10,322 nucleotides of DNA from assembly GCF_000003605.2 (NCBI RefSeq), contig NW_003108917.1:1-10322 (forward strand). Reading direction: 5' to 3'. This document shows positions 1-7,111 of the stretch, piece after piece (positions within the stretch are counted from its first letter, which is position 1; the number at the start of each line of letters is the position of its first letter). Under the pieces are notes generated by a model, which searched no databases, was not told where the DNA came from, and saw only the letters and a program-made list of their open reading frames with translations. The position numbers and the translations under genes were made by a program. The DNA is from Saccoglossus kowalevskii. Its lineage: Eukaryota; Hemichordata; Enteropneusta; Harrimaniidae.

Positions 1-25
1 CAGTTGTGCAAAATACTCAATAACA

Positions 26-107
26 AGGCAGCGGTGGGATACGAACCCACGCCATCAAAATGACTGGTGCCTTAAACAAGCGCCTTTGACCGCTCGCCCA
101 CGCTACC
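26..107 (-). pseudogene. tRNA-Leu copy 1, degraded
   Basis: The length (82 nt) and AAG anticodon are kept, but several key bases are changed. The discriminator is T73 instead of A73, which LeuRS normally needs. A58 of the T loop is T, which breaks the invariant base of box B. C11 is G, which breaks the D stem and box A. G29 is T, giving a T-C mismatch in the anticodon stem. The variable-arm loop TTCG has become TTTG, making a T4 run on the coding strand (plus-strand AAAA at 57-60) that could stop polymerase III inside the gene. The external T4 (plus AAAA at 10-13) is still present. The upstream octamer is also altered here (ATGCAAAA). I read this as a dead copy. It shares T73 and T58 with copies 3, 11 and 12. 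Confidence 0.9.
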
Positions 108-424
108 CTTAATTACAAGCAAAAACGACACAATTACCCTGAAACACAAGCATTTCATGTGTGTATGGGTATTTACCGAGACGACTGAAGTGATATTTTT
201 AACAATGCAAAACCAAAAATTCGAATACTATTTTCTGAGAATTTTTGACACTGTGGTTACTCATTAAAATGTGTTCACCGGGTTTCATTTCATCATCTAA
301 TCAGATTGTATGAATTGCTTAGTTACTTGCCGTGAATATTTGTTGGATTTCAAAGTGCGACTAAAACATGTGCATAACCGTATACACAGAAATTGAATAA
401 CGGCAGCTTGAATGACAGTTGTGC

Positions 425-428
425 AAAA
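425..428 (-). terminator. Polymerase III T4 terminator, copy 2
   Basis: Plus-strand AAAA gives T4 on the coding strand, 13-16 nt past the tRNA 3' end. Confidence 0.8.
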
Positions 429-440
429 TACTGAACAACG

Positions 441-522
441 TGGCAGCGGTGGGATTCGAACCCACGCCATCGAAATGACTGGTGCCTTAAACCAGCGCCT
501 TAGACCGCTCGGCCACGCTACC
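441..522 (-). tRNA. tRNA-Leu(AAG), copy 2, intact consensus
   Basis: This is the first consensus copy, a cytosolic leucine tRNA for codon CUU. On the coding strand the acceptor stem GGTAGCG pairs with CGCTGCC (with one T3-G70 wobble), followed by A73. Box A reads TGGCCGAGCGGT and box B GGTTCGAATCC. The anticodon stem CTGGT/ACCAG encloses loop TTAAGGC, giving anticodon AAG at plus 486-488. The long variable arm folds as CAT-TTCG-ATG, the class II arm expected of tRNA-Leu. The T stem is GTGGG/CCCAC. There is no intron, and CCA is not encoded, so it must be added after transcription, as in eukaryotes. A T4 terminator lies 13-16 nt past the 3' end. The unit containing this gene recurs almost unchanged at copy 25. 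Confidence 0.97.
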
Positions 523-721
523 CATAATTACTTTGCGAAAACGACGCAATTACCCTGAAACTCAAGCATTTCGTGTGTGTTTCGGTATTTACCGAGACGA
601 CTGAAGTGATATTTGTAATAATGCAAATGCCAAAAATGCGAATACTATTTTCTGAGAATTTTTGACGCTGTGGTTACTCATTAAAATGTGTTCGCCGGGT
701 TTCATTTCATCGTCTAATCAG

Positions 722-836
722 ATTGTTATGCATTGCTTAATTATTTGCCGTGAATATTTGTTGGATTTCAACATGCGAAAGAAACATGTGCATAGTCGTA
801 AACACTGAAATTGTATTATGCCAGCATAAATGACAG
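722..836. repeat. Diverged spacer segment type A (3' flank of copy 3)
   Basis: Differs from the common spacer over about 110 bp: cttaattatttgcc instead of cttagttacttgcc, caacatgcgaaagaaac instead of caaagtgcgactaaaac, and gccagcataaatgac instead of ggcagcttgaatgac. Both ends join common sequence. It lacks the back-up T4. Only three such segments are in the window. Confidence 0.85.
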
Positions 837-858
837 TTGTGCAAAATACTCAACAACA

Positions 859-940
859 AGGCAGCGATGGGATACGAACCCACGCCATCGAAATGACTGG
901 TGCAATCAACAAGCGTTTTTGACCGCTCGGCCACGCCACC
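859..940 (-). pseudogene. tRNA-Leu copy 3, heavily degraded, anticodon loop altered
   Basis: This is the most diverged full-length copy. The anticodon loop reads TGATTGC instead of TTAAGGC, so the triplet in anticodon position is ATT (asparagine-like) and the universally conserved T33 is G. The D stem 3' side has GG23-24 changed to AA, G29 is T (anticodon stem mismatch), A58 is T (box B), C65 is T, A4 is G, and A73 is T. The D loop T20b is A. With neither a stable D stem nor U33 this cannot be a normal decoder of any codon. It is flanked at its 3' side by the diverged spacer type A (722-836), which lacks the back-up T4 run seen in the common spacer. Confidence 0.93.
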
Positions 941-1276
941 CATAATTACATTGCAAAAACGACGCAATTACCCTGAAACATAAGCATTTCATGTGTGTTT
1001 TGGTATTTGCCGAGACGACTGATGTGATATTTGTAACAATGCAAATGCCACAAATTCGAATACTATTTCCTGGGAATTGTTGATGCTGTAGATACTCACT
1101 AAAATGACGTTCACCGGGTTTCATTTCATCATCTAATCAGATTGTATGCATTGCTTAGTTACTTGCCGTGAATATTTGTTGTATTTCAAAGTGCGACTAA
1201 AACATGTGCATAACCGTATACACAGAAATTGAATAACGACAGCTTGAATGACAGTTGTGCAAAATACTGAACAACC

Positions 1277-1359
1277 TGGCAGCGGTGGGATTCGAACCCA
1301 CGCCATCGAAATGACTGGTGCCTTAAACCAGCGCCTTAGACCGCTCGGGCCACGCTACC
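1277..1359 (-). pseudogene. tRNA-Leu copy 4, one-base insertion in box A / D stem
   Basis: All bases match the consensus except for one extra C on the coding strand in the D stem (TGGCCCGAG instead of TGGCCGAG; plus-strand ggg at about 1347-1349). The gene is therefore 83 nt long. The insertion lies in box A and shifts A14 and G15 relative to the stem, so both promoter binding and the L-shaped fold should suffer. Anticodon AAG, T arm, variable arm and A73 are intact, and the 3' T4 (1261-1264) is present. The last 5' flanking bases also differ (cccaaaatta instead of cccataatta). It might keep some activity; I call it a probable pseudogene. Confidence 0.75.
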
Positions 1360-1678
1360 CAAAATTACTTTGCAAAAATGATGCAATTACCCTGAAACTC
1401 AAGCATTTCGTGTGTGTTTGGGTATTTACCGAGACGACTGAATTGATATTTGTAATAATGCAAATGCCAAAAATGCGAATACTATTTTCTGGGAATTTTT
1501 GACGCTGTGGTTACTCATTCAATTGTGTTCACCGGGTTTCATTTCATCATCTAATCAGATTGTATGAATTGCTTAGTTACTTGCCGTGAATATTTGTTGG
1601 ATTTCAAAGTGCGACTAAAACATGTGCATAACCGTATACACAGAAATTGAATAACGGCAGCTTGAATGACAGTTGTGC

Positions 1679-1682
1679 AAAA
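1679..1682 (-). terminator. Polymerase III T4 terminator, copy 5
   Basis: T4 on the coding strand at the standard offset of 13-16 nt. Confidence 0.8.
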
Positions 1683-1694
1683 TACTGAACAACC

Positions 1695-1776
1695 TGGCAG
1701 CGGTGGGATTCGAACCCACGCCATCGAAATGACTGGTGCCTTAAACCAGCGCCTTAGACCGCTCGGCCACGCTACC
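1695..1776 (-). tRNA. tRNA-Leu(AAG), copy 5, intact consensus
   Basis: Identical by eye to the consensus tRNA in all 82 positions, with box A, box B, class II variable arm and A73. The anticodon AAG is at plus 1740-1742. The T4 terminator is at 1679-1682. The 5' flank has the common arrangement: AT-rich leader, T5 tract 15-19 bp upstream, the complete inverted repeat and an intact octamer. It lies exactly 418 bp from each neighbour. Confidence 0.97.
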
Positions 1777-2096
1777 CATAATTACTTTGCAAAAACGACG
1801 CAATTACCCTGAAACTCAAGCATTTCGTGTGTGTTTCGGTATTTACCGAGACGACTGAAGTGATATTTGTAATAATGCAAATGCCAGAAATGCGAATTCT
1901 ATTTCCTGGGAATTGTTGACGCTGTAGATACTCACTAAAATGACGTTCACCGGGTTTCATTTCATCATCTAATCAGATTGTATGCATTGCTTAGTTACTT
2001 GCCGTGAATATTTGTTGGATTTCAAAGTGCGACTAAAACATGTGGATAACCGTATACACAGAAATTGAATAACGGCAGCTTGAATGACAGTTGTGC

Positions 2097-2100
2097 AAAA
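2097..2100 (-). terminator. Polymerase III T4 terminator, copy 6
   Basis: T4 on the coding strand at the standard offset; flanked by accgaac in this unit. Confidence 0.8.
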
Positions 2101-2112
2101 TACCGAACAACC

Positions 2113-2194
2113 TGGCAGCGGTGGGATTCGAACCCACGCCATCGAAATGACTGGTGCCTTAAACCAGCGCCTTAGACCGCTCGGCCACGCTACC
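2113..2194 (-). tRNA. tRNA-Leu(AAG), copy 6, intact consensus
   Basis: Matches the consensus tRNA throughout, with AAG at plus 2158-2160. Its 3' flank carries two marker changes, gtggataacc instead of gtgcataacc and accgaac instead of actgaac. Its 5' flank carries gaaattcaag and cacagggttt. The same marker set surrounds copy 14, and most of it copy 17, so these three units share a recent ancestor. Copy 14 has since decayed while copy 6 stayed intact. Terminator T4 at 2097-2100. Confidence 0.97.
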
Positions 2195-2452
2195 CATAAT
2201 TACTTTGCAAAAACGACGCAATTACCCTGAAATTCAAGCATTTCGTGTGTGTTTGGGTATTTACCGAGACGACTGAAGTGATATTTGTAATAATGCAAAT
2301 GCCAGAAATGCGAATACTATTTTCTGAGAATTGTTGACGCTGTAGATACTCACTAAAATGACGTTCACAGGGTTTCATTTCATCATCTAATCAGATTGTA
2401 TGCATTGCTTAGTTACTTGCCGTGAATATTTGTTGGATTTCAAAGTGCGACT

Positions 2453-2456
2453 AAAA
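2453..2456 (-). terminator. Back-up T4, likely terminator for copy 7
   Basis: First T4 on the coding strand after copy 7, whose primary site has been changed to gcaaatta. Confidence 0.5.
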
Positions 2457-2530
2457 CATGTGCATAACCGTATACACAGAAATTGAATAACGGCAGCTTG
2501 AATGACAGTTGTGCAAATTACTGAACAACC

Positions 2531-2612
2531 TGGCAGCGGTGGGATTCGAACCCACGCCATCGAAATGACTGGTGCCTTAAACAAGCGCCTTTGACCGCTC
2601 GGCCACGCCACC
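2531..2612 (-). pseudogene. tRNA-Leu copy 7, anticodon-stem mismatch and lost terminator
   Basis: Anticodon AAG, both T-arm strands and A73 are intact, but G29 is T, giving a T-C mismatch in the anticodon stem, T20b is A, and A4 is G (G4-T69 wobble beside the T3-G70 wobble). The usual T4 is missing: the flank reads gcaaatta (2513-2520), leaving only T3 on the coding strand. The next T4 is at plus 2453-2456, 75-78 nt past the tRNA end. If transcribed, this copy would give a long 3' trailer. The same G29 and T20b changes occur in copies 1 and 3. Probably weak or dead, though box A and box B are good. Confidence 0.75.
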
Positions 2613-2947
2613 CATAATTACATTTCAAAAACGACGCAATTACCCTGAAACACAAGCATTTCATGTGTGTTTCGGTATTTACCGAGACGACTGAAGTGAT
2701 ATTTGTAATAATGCAAATGCCAAAAATGCGAATACTATTTACTGAGAATTTTTGACTCTGTGGTTACTCATTAAAATGTGTCCACCGGGTTTCATTTCAT
2801 CATCTAATCAGATTGTATGCATTGCTTAGTTACTTGCCGTGAATATTTGTTGTATTTCAAAGTGCGACTAAAACATGTGCATAACCGTATACACAGAAAT
2901 TGAATAACGGCAGCTTGAATGACATTTGTGCAAAATACTGAACATCC

Positions 2948-3029
2948 TGGCAGCGGTGCAATTCGAACCCACGCCATCGAAATGACTGGTGCCTTAAACC
3001 AGCGCCTTGGACCGCTCGGCCACGCTACC
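2948..3029 (-). pseudogene. tRNA-Leu copy 8, T-stem / box B damaged
   Basis: The T stem 3' strand reads TGCAC instead of CCCAC. This gives a G52-G62 mismatch and turns the invariant G53-C61 pair into a G-T wobble; it also removes the last bases of box B. T20b is C, a mild D-loop change. Anticodon AAG, acceptor stem, variable arm and A73 are as in the consensus. The T4 terminator is present. The T-arm changes probably block TFIIIC binding and elbow folding. Confidence 0.8.
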
Positions 3030-3365
3030 CGTAATTACATGGCAAAAACGACTCAATTACCCTGAAACTCAAGCATTTTGTGTGTGTTTCGGTATTTACC
3101 GAGACGACTGAAGTGATATTTGTAATAATGCAAATACCAAAAATTCGAATACTATTTCCTGGGAATTGTTGATGCTGTAGATACTAACTAAAATGACGTT
3201 CACCGGGTTTCATTTCATCATCTAATCAGATTGTATGCATTGCTTAGTTACTTGCCGTGAATATTTGTTGTATTTCAAAGTGCGACTAAAACATGTGCAT
3301 AACCGTATACACAGAAATTGAATAACGGCAGCTTGAATGACAGTTGTGCAAAATACTGAACAACC

Positions 3366-3438
3366 TGGCAGCGATGGGATTCGAACCCACGCCATCGAAG
3401 CCTAAAACCAGCGCCTTAGACCGCTCGGCCACGCTACC
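3366..3438 (-). pseudogene. tRNA-Leu copy 9, 9-nt internal deletion
   Basis: Only 73 nt long. Nine bases are missing (plus-strand atgactggt of the consensus), which removes the 3' half of the anticodon stem and the 5' half of the variable arm. The anticodon stem cannot form. The remaining loop region carries the same A34-to-T change as copy 10, giving TTTAGGC and an internal T4 (plus AAAA at 3404-3407). C65 is T. This is clearly a dead copy. The deletion accounts for nearly all of the short 408-bp unit between copies 9 and 10. Confidence 0.95.
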
Positions 3439-3640
3439 CATAATTACTTTACTAAAACAAGGCAATTACCCTGGAACAAAAGCATTTCATGTGTGTTTCG
3501 GTATTTACCGAGACGACTGAAGTGATATTTGTAACAATGCAAATGCCAAAAACGCGAATACTATTTTCTGGGAATTGTTGACGCTGTAGTTACTCATTAA
3601 AATGTGTTCACCGGGTTTCATTTCGTCATCTAATCAGATT

Positions 3641-3750
3641 GTATGCACTGCTTAATTATTTGCCGTGAATATTTGTTGGATTTCAACATGCGAAATAAAC
3701 ATGTGCATAGTCGGAAACACTGAAATTGTATCATGCCAGCATAAATGACT
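3641..3750. repeat. Diverged spacer segment type A (3' flank of copy 10)
   Basis: Same variant as at 722-836, with a few private changes (atgcactgc, gcgaaataaac, gtcggaaacac, gtatcatgcc). It is therefore an older or independently drifting member of the type A lineage. Confidence 0.83.
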
Positions 3751-3773
3751 GTTGTGCAAAATACTAAACAACA

Positions 3774-3855
3774 TGGCAGCGGTGGGATTCGAATCCACGC
3801 CATCGAAATGACTGGTGCCTAAAACCAGCGCCTTAGACCGCTCGGCCACGCTACC
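3774..3855 (-). pseudogene. tRNA-Leu copy 10, anticodon TAG variant with self-made internal T4
   Basis: One substitution at position 34 changes the anticodon from AAG to TAG (plus 3819-3821), a different leucine isoacceptor that would read CUA/CUG. The anticodon stem ends in T31 here, so T31-T34 now form a T4 run (plus AAAA at 3821-3824), the signal at which polymerase III stops. In the human TAG gene, as I recall it, base 31 is A, which avoids this. G53 is also changed to A, breaking the G53-C61 pair and box B. The fold is otherwise good and A73 is kept. I call it a probable pseudogene; readthrough of the T4 could still give a little leucine tRNA. Confidence 0.8.
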
Positions 3856-4191
3856 CATAATTAATTTACTAAAACAAGGCAATTACCCTGGAACAAAAGC
3901 ATTTCATGTGTGTTTCGGTATTTACCGAGACGACTGAAGTGATATTTTTAACAATGCAAATGCCACAAATTCGAATACTATTTCCTGGGAATTGTTGACG
4001 CTGTAGATACTCACTAAAATGACGTTCACCGGGTTTCATTTCATCATCTAATCAGATTGTATGCATTGCTTAGTTACTTGCCGTGAATATTTGTTTTATT
4101 TCAAAGTGCGACTAAAACATGTGCATAGCCGTATACACAGAAATTGAATAACGGCAGCTTGAATGACAGTTGTGCAAAATCCTCAACAACA

Positions 4192-4273
4192 AGGAAGCGG
4201 TGGGATACGAACCCACGCCATCGAAATGACTGGTGCCTTAAACCAGCGCCTTAGACAACTCGGCCACGCTACC
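4192..4273 (-). pseudogene. tRNA-Leu copy 11, U73/U58 family
   Basis: Has T73 instead of A73, T58 instead of the invariant A58 (box B), T70 facing T3 in the acceptor stem, and D-loop CGG changed to TTG, which removes G18, the partner of pseudouridine 55, and weakens box A. Anticodon AAG and its stem are intact. By eye the tRNA part is identical to copy 12, one unit away. The T4 terminator is present, with cctcaac instead of the usual ctgaac between it and the gene. Confidence 0.9.
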
Positions 4274-4475
4274 CATAATTACTTTGCAAAAACGACGCAA
4301 TTACCCTGAAACTCAAGCATTTCGTGTGTGTTTCGGTATTTACCGAGACGACTGAAGTGATATTTGTAATAATGCAAATGCCAAAAATGCGAATACTATT
4401 TTCTGAGAATTTTTGACGATGTGGTTACTCATTAAAATGTGTTCACCGGGTTTCCTTTCATCATCTAATCAGATT

Positions 4476-4586
4476 GTATGCATTGCTTAATTATTTGCCG
4501 TGAATATTTGTTGGATTTCAACATGCGAAAGAAACATGTGCATAGTCGTAAACACTGAAATTGTATTATGCCAGCATAAATGACAG
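4476..4586. repeat. Diverged spacer segment type A (3' flank of copy 12)
   Basis: Nearly identical to the segment at 722-836 (gcgaaagaaac, gtcgtaaacac, gtattatgcc). It joins directly to the 3' end of a U73/U58-family tRNA, as the segment before copy 3 does. Confidence 0.85.
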
Positions 4587-4608
4587 TTGTGCAAAATCCT
4601 CAACAACA

Positions 4609-4690
4609 AGGAAGCGGTGGGATACGAACCCACGCCATCGAAATGACTGGTGCCTTAAACCAGCGCCTTAGACAACTCGGCCACGCTACC
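4609..4690 (-). pseudogene. tRNA-Leu copy 12, U73/U58 family, twin of copy 11
   Basis: Carries the same defects as copy 11: T73, T58, T70 and the missing G18. The identical stretch reaches from the terminator region through most of the 5' flank (about 240 bp). Its 3' flank, however, is the diverged spacer type A (4476-4586), while copy 11 has the common type. The duplication was therefore either a unit-level event followed by conversion, or an exchange with its edge close to the terminator. Confidence 0.9.
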
Positions 4691-5007
4691 CATAATTACT
4701 TTGCAAAAACGACGCAATTACCCTGAAACTCAAGCATTTCGTGTGTGTTTCGGTATTTACCGAGACGACTGAAGTGATATTTGTAATAATGCAAATGCCA
4801 AAAATGCGAATACTATTTTCTGAGAATGTTTGACTCTGTGGTTACTCATTAAAATGTGTCCACCGGGTTTCATTTCATCATCTAATCAGATTGTATGAAT
4901 TGGTTAGTTACTTGCCGAGATATTTGTTGGATTTCAAAGTGCGACTAAACATGTGCATAACCGTATACACAGAAATTGAATAACGGCAGCTTGAATGACA
5001 GTTGTGC

Positions 5008-5011
5008 AAAA
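5008..5011 (-). terminator. Polymerase III T4 terminator, copy 13
   Basis: T4 on the coding strand at the standard offset. Confidence 0.75.
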
Positions 5012-5023
5012 TACTGAACAACC

Positions 5024-5105
5024 TGGCAGCGGTGGGATTCGAACCCACGCCATCGAAATGACTGGTGCCTTAAACCAGCGCCTTAGACCGCTCGGCCACG
5101 CCACC
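5024..5105 (-). tRNA. tRNA-Leu(AAG), copy 13, near-consensus
   Basis: The only change is A4 to G, giving a G4-T69 wobble next to the T3-G70 wobble of the consensus. Both promoter boxes, the AAG anticodon (plus 5069-5071), variable arm and A73 are intact, and the T4 terminator is at 5008-5011. Two adjacent wobbles may loosen the acceptor stem but need not abolish function. The 5' flank has a changed inverted repeat (tggtatttgcc). Copies 3 and 7 share the A4G change. Confidence 0.8.
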
Positions 5106-5441
5106 CATAATTATATTTCAAAAACGACGCAATTACCCTGAAACACAAGCATTTCATGTGTGTTTTGGTATTTGCCTAGACGACTGAAGTGATATTTGTA
5201 ACAATGCAAATGCCACAAATTCGAATACTATTTTCTGGGAATTGTTGACGCTGTAGATACTCACTAAAATGACGTTCACCGGGTTTCATTTCATCATCTA
5301 ATCAGATTGTATGCATTGCTTAGTTACTTGCCGTGAATATTTGTTGTATTTCAAAGTGCGACTAAAACATGTGGATAACCGTATACACAGAAATTGAATA
5401 ACGGCAGCTTGAATGACAGTTGTGCAAAATACCGAACAACC

Positions 5442-5523
5442 TGGCAGGAGTGGGATTCGTACCCACGCCATCGAAATGACTGGTGCCTTAAACCAGCGCC
5501 TTAGACCGCTCGGCCACGCTACC
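5442..5523 (-). pseudogene. tRNA-Leu copy 14, box B and acceptor stem damaged
   Basis: T55 is A, so box B reads GGTACGAATCC. This loses the nearly universal pseudouridine-55 site and the T-loop/D-loop contact. In the acceptor stem C66 is T (wobble with G7) and G67 is C (C6-C67 mismatch). The anticodon, D arm, variable arm and A73 are unchanged and the T4 is present. Its flanks match those of copy 6 closely, so an intact gene appears to have decayed after duplication. Confidence 0.9.
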
Positions 5524-5859
5524 CATAATTACTTTGCAAAAACGACGCAATTACCCTGAAATTCAAGCATTTCGTGTGTGTTTGGGTATTTACCGAGACG
5601 ACTGAAGTGATATTTGTAATAATGCAAATGCCAGAAATGCGAATACTATTTTCTGAGAATTGTTGACGCTGTAGATACTCACTAAAATGACGTTCACAGG
5701 GTTTCATTTCATCATCTAATCAGATTGTATGCATTGCTTAGTTACTTGCCGTGAATATTTGTTGGATTTCAAAGTGCGACTAAAACATGTGCATAACCGT
5801 ATACACAGAAATTGAATAACGGCAGCTTGAATGACAGTTGGGCAAAATACCGAACAACC

Positions 5860-5941
5860 TGGCAGCGGTGGGATTCGAACCCACGCCATCGAAATGACTG
5901 GTGCCTTAAACCAGCGGCTTAGAGCGCTCGGCCACGCTACC
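5860..5941 (-). pseudogene. tRNA-Leu copy 15, double D-arm change
   Basis: G19 is C, losing the G19-C56 tertiary pair and the end of box A, and G24 is C, giving a C11-C24 mismatch in the D stem. All other tRNA positions match the consensus, including AAG and A73. The T4 is present, with gttgggcaaaa just beyond it instead of gttgtgcaaaa. The identical pair of changes occurs in copy 22. Probably inactive or weak. Confidence 0.8.
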
Positions 5942-6260
5942 CATAATTACTTTGCTAAAACAAGGCAATTACCCCGAAACACAAGCATTTCATGTGTGTT
6001 TCGGTATTTACCGAGACGAGTGAAGTGATATTTGTAATAATGCAAATGTCAGAAATGCGAATACTATTTTCTGAGAATTGTGACGCTGTAGATACTCACT
6101 AAAATGACGTTCACCGGGTTTCATTTCATCATCTAATCAGATTGTATGCATTGCTTAGTTACTTGCCGTGAATATTTGTTGGATTTCAAAGTGCGACTAA
6201 AACATGTGCATAACCGTACACACAGAAATTGAATAACGGCAGCTTGAATGACAGTTGTGC

Positions 6261-6264
6261 AAAA
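6261..6264 (-). terminator. Polymerase III T4 terminator, copy 16
   Basis: T4 on the coding strand at the standard offset. Confidence 0.8.
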
Positions 6265-6276
6265 TACTGAACAACC

Positions 6277-6358
6277 TGGCAGCGGTGGGATTCGAACCCA
6301 CGCCATCGAAATGACTGGTGCCTTAAACCAGCGCCTTAGACCGCTCGGCCACGCTACC
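6277..6358 (-). tRNA. tRNA-Leu(AAG), copy 16, intact consensus
   Basis: Consensus in all 82 positions, AAG at plus 6322-6324, T4 at 6261-6264. The 5' spacer is a mosaic: it has the aattgttgacgct...gatactca half of one block type joined to the cattaaaatgtgttc half of the other (about 6495-6530). This points to a recombination point inside the spacer. Confidence 0.97.
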
Positions 6359-6677
6359 CATAATTACTTTGCAAAAACGACGCAATTACCCTGAAACTCA
6401 AGCATTTCGTGTGTGTTTCGATATTTACCGAGACGACTGAAGTGATATTTGTAACAATGCAAATGCCACAAATTCGAATACTATTTCCTGGGAATTGTTG
6501 ACGCTATAGATACTCATTAAAATGTGTTCACCGGGTTTCATTTCATCATCTAATCAGATTGTATGCATTGCTTAGTTACTTGCCGTGAATATTTGTTGGA
6601 TTTCAAAGTGCGACTAAAACATGTGGATAACCGTATACACAGAAATTGAATAACGGCAGCTTGAATGACAGTTGTGC

Positions 6678-6681
6678 AAAA
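6678..6681 (-). terminator. Polymerase III T4 terminator, copy 17
   Basis: T4 on the coding strand at the standard offset. Confidence 0.78.
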
Positions 6682-6693
6682 TACCGAACAACC

Positions 6694-6775
6694 TGGCAGC
6701 AGTGGGATTCGAACCCACGCCATCGAAATGACTGGTGCCTTAAACCAGCGCCTTAGACCACTCGGCCACGCTACC
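6694..6775 (-). tRNA. tRNA-Leu(AAG), copy 17, near-consensus
   Basis: Two mild changes: C16 to T in the D loop, which still fits the box A pyrimidine, and C66 to T, which turns the G7-C66 pair into a wobble. Anticodon AAG at plus 6739-6741, T arm, variable arm and A73 are intact, and T4 is at 6678-6681. It is expected to be functional. Its unit and the next (copy 18) match the pair of units at copies 14-15 in their flanking markers, 1252 bp away. Confidence 0.85.
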
Positions 6776-7111
6776 CATAATTACTTTGCAAAAACGACGC
6801 AATTACCCTGAAATTCAAGCATTTCGTGTGTGTTTGGGTATTTACCGAGACGACTGAAGTGATATTTGTAATAATGCAAATGCCAGAAATGCGAATACTA
6901 TTTTCTGAGAATTGTTGACGCTGTAGATACTCACTAAAATGACGTTCACCGGGTTTCATTTCATCATCTAATCAGATTGTATGCATTGCTTAGTTACTTG
7001 CCGTGAATATTTGTTGGATTTCAAAGTGCGACTAAAACATGTGCATAACCGTATACACAGAAATTGAATAACGGCAGCTTGAATGACAGTTGTGCAAAAT
7101 ACCGAACAACC

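Larger units (their letters stand above)
274..727. repeat. Left copy of a 454-bp long-range duplicate
   Basis: Includes the copy 2 unit. Aligns without gaps to 9869-10322, exactly 9595 bp (23 units) away, with four substitutions by eye. Shared private markers are tgaattgc, acgtggcag, ttcgccggg, catcgtcta and gattgtt. Confidence 0.85.

Noticed and set aside
1248-1502. Plus-strand open frames with GSGGIRTHAIEMTGALNQRLRPLG (1248-1502, 5831-6028, 7083-7280).
   Set aside because: They are antisense translations of the tRNA. The variation among them follows tRNA and spacer changes, not protein constraint.
1777-1795. TATA box directly upstream of the tRNA (cataattac on plus, gtaattatg on the coding strand).
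   Set aside because: The AT-rich stretch lies only 2-10 bp from the tRNA, too close for a TATA box at about -30. It is better seen as part of the leader and probable start region.
1772-1960. A 62-codon minus-strand open frame (starting MKPGERHF) that recurs in eight units, such as 1772-1960, 2190-2378, 5519-5707 and 9695-9883, plus a longer frame-shifted form at 9058-9465.
   Set aside because: It lies in the spacer and stops in the first bases of the tRNA (TAG of GGTAG). It is open in many units because the units are copies of each other, and it is broken by indels or stops in others. Changes between copies alter amino acids freely. The long version arises only from a 2-bp loss in a gtgtgtgt run that carries the frame through the tRNA. 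No codon bias or known domain is visible.
2387-2611. Minus-strand open frames with peptides such as MAWPSGQRRLFKAPVISMAWVRIPP and GSVAERSKALVLGTSHFDG (2387-2611, 3652-3882, 737-967).
   Set aside because: These are translations of the tRNA-Leu gene itself, a familiar kind of spurious hypothetical protein in databases.
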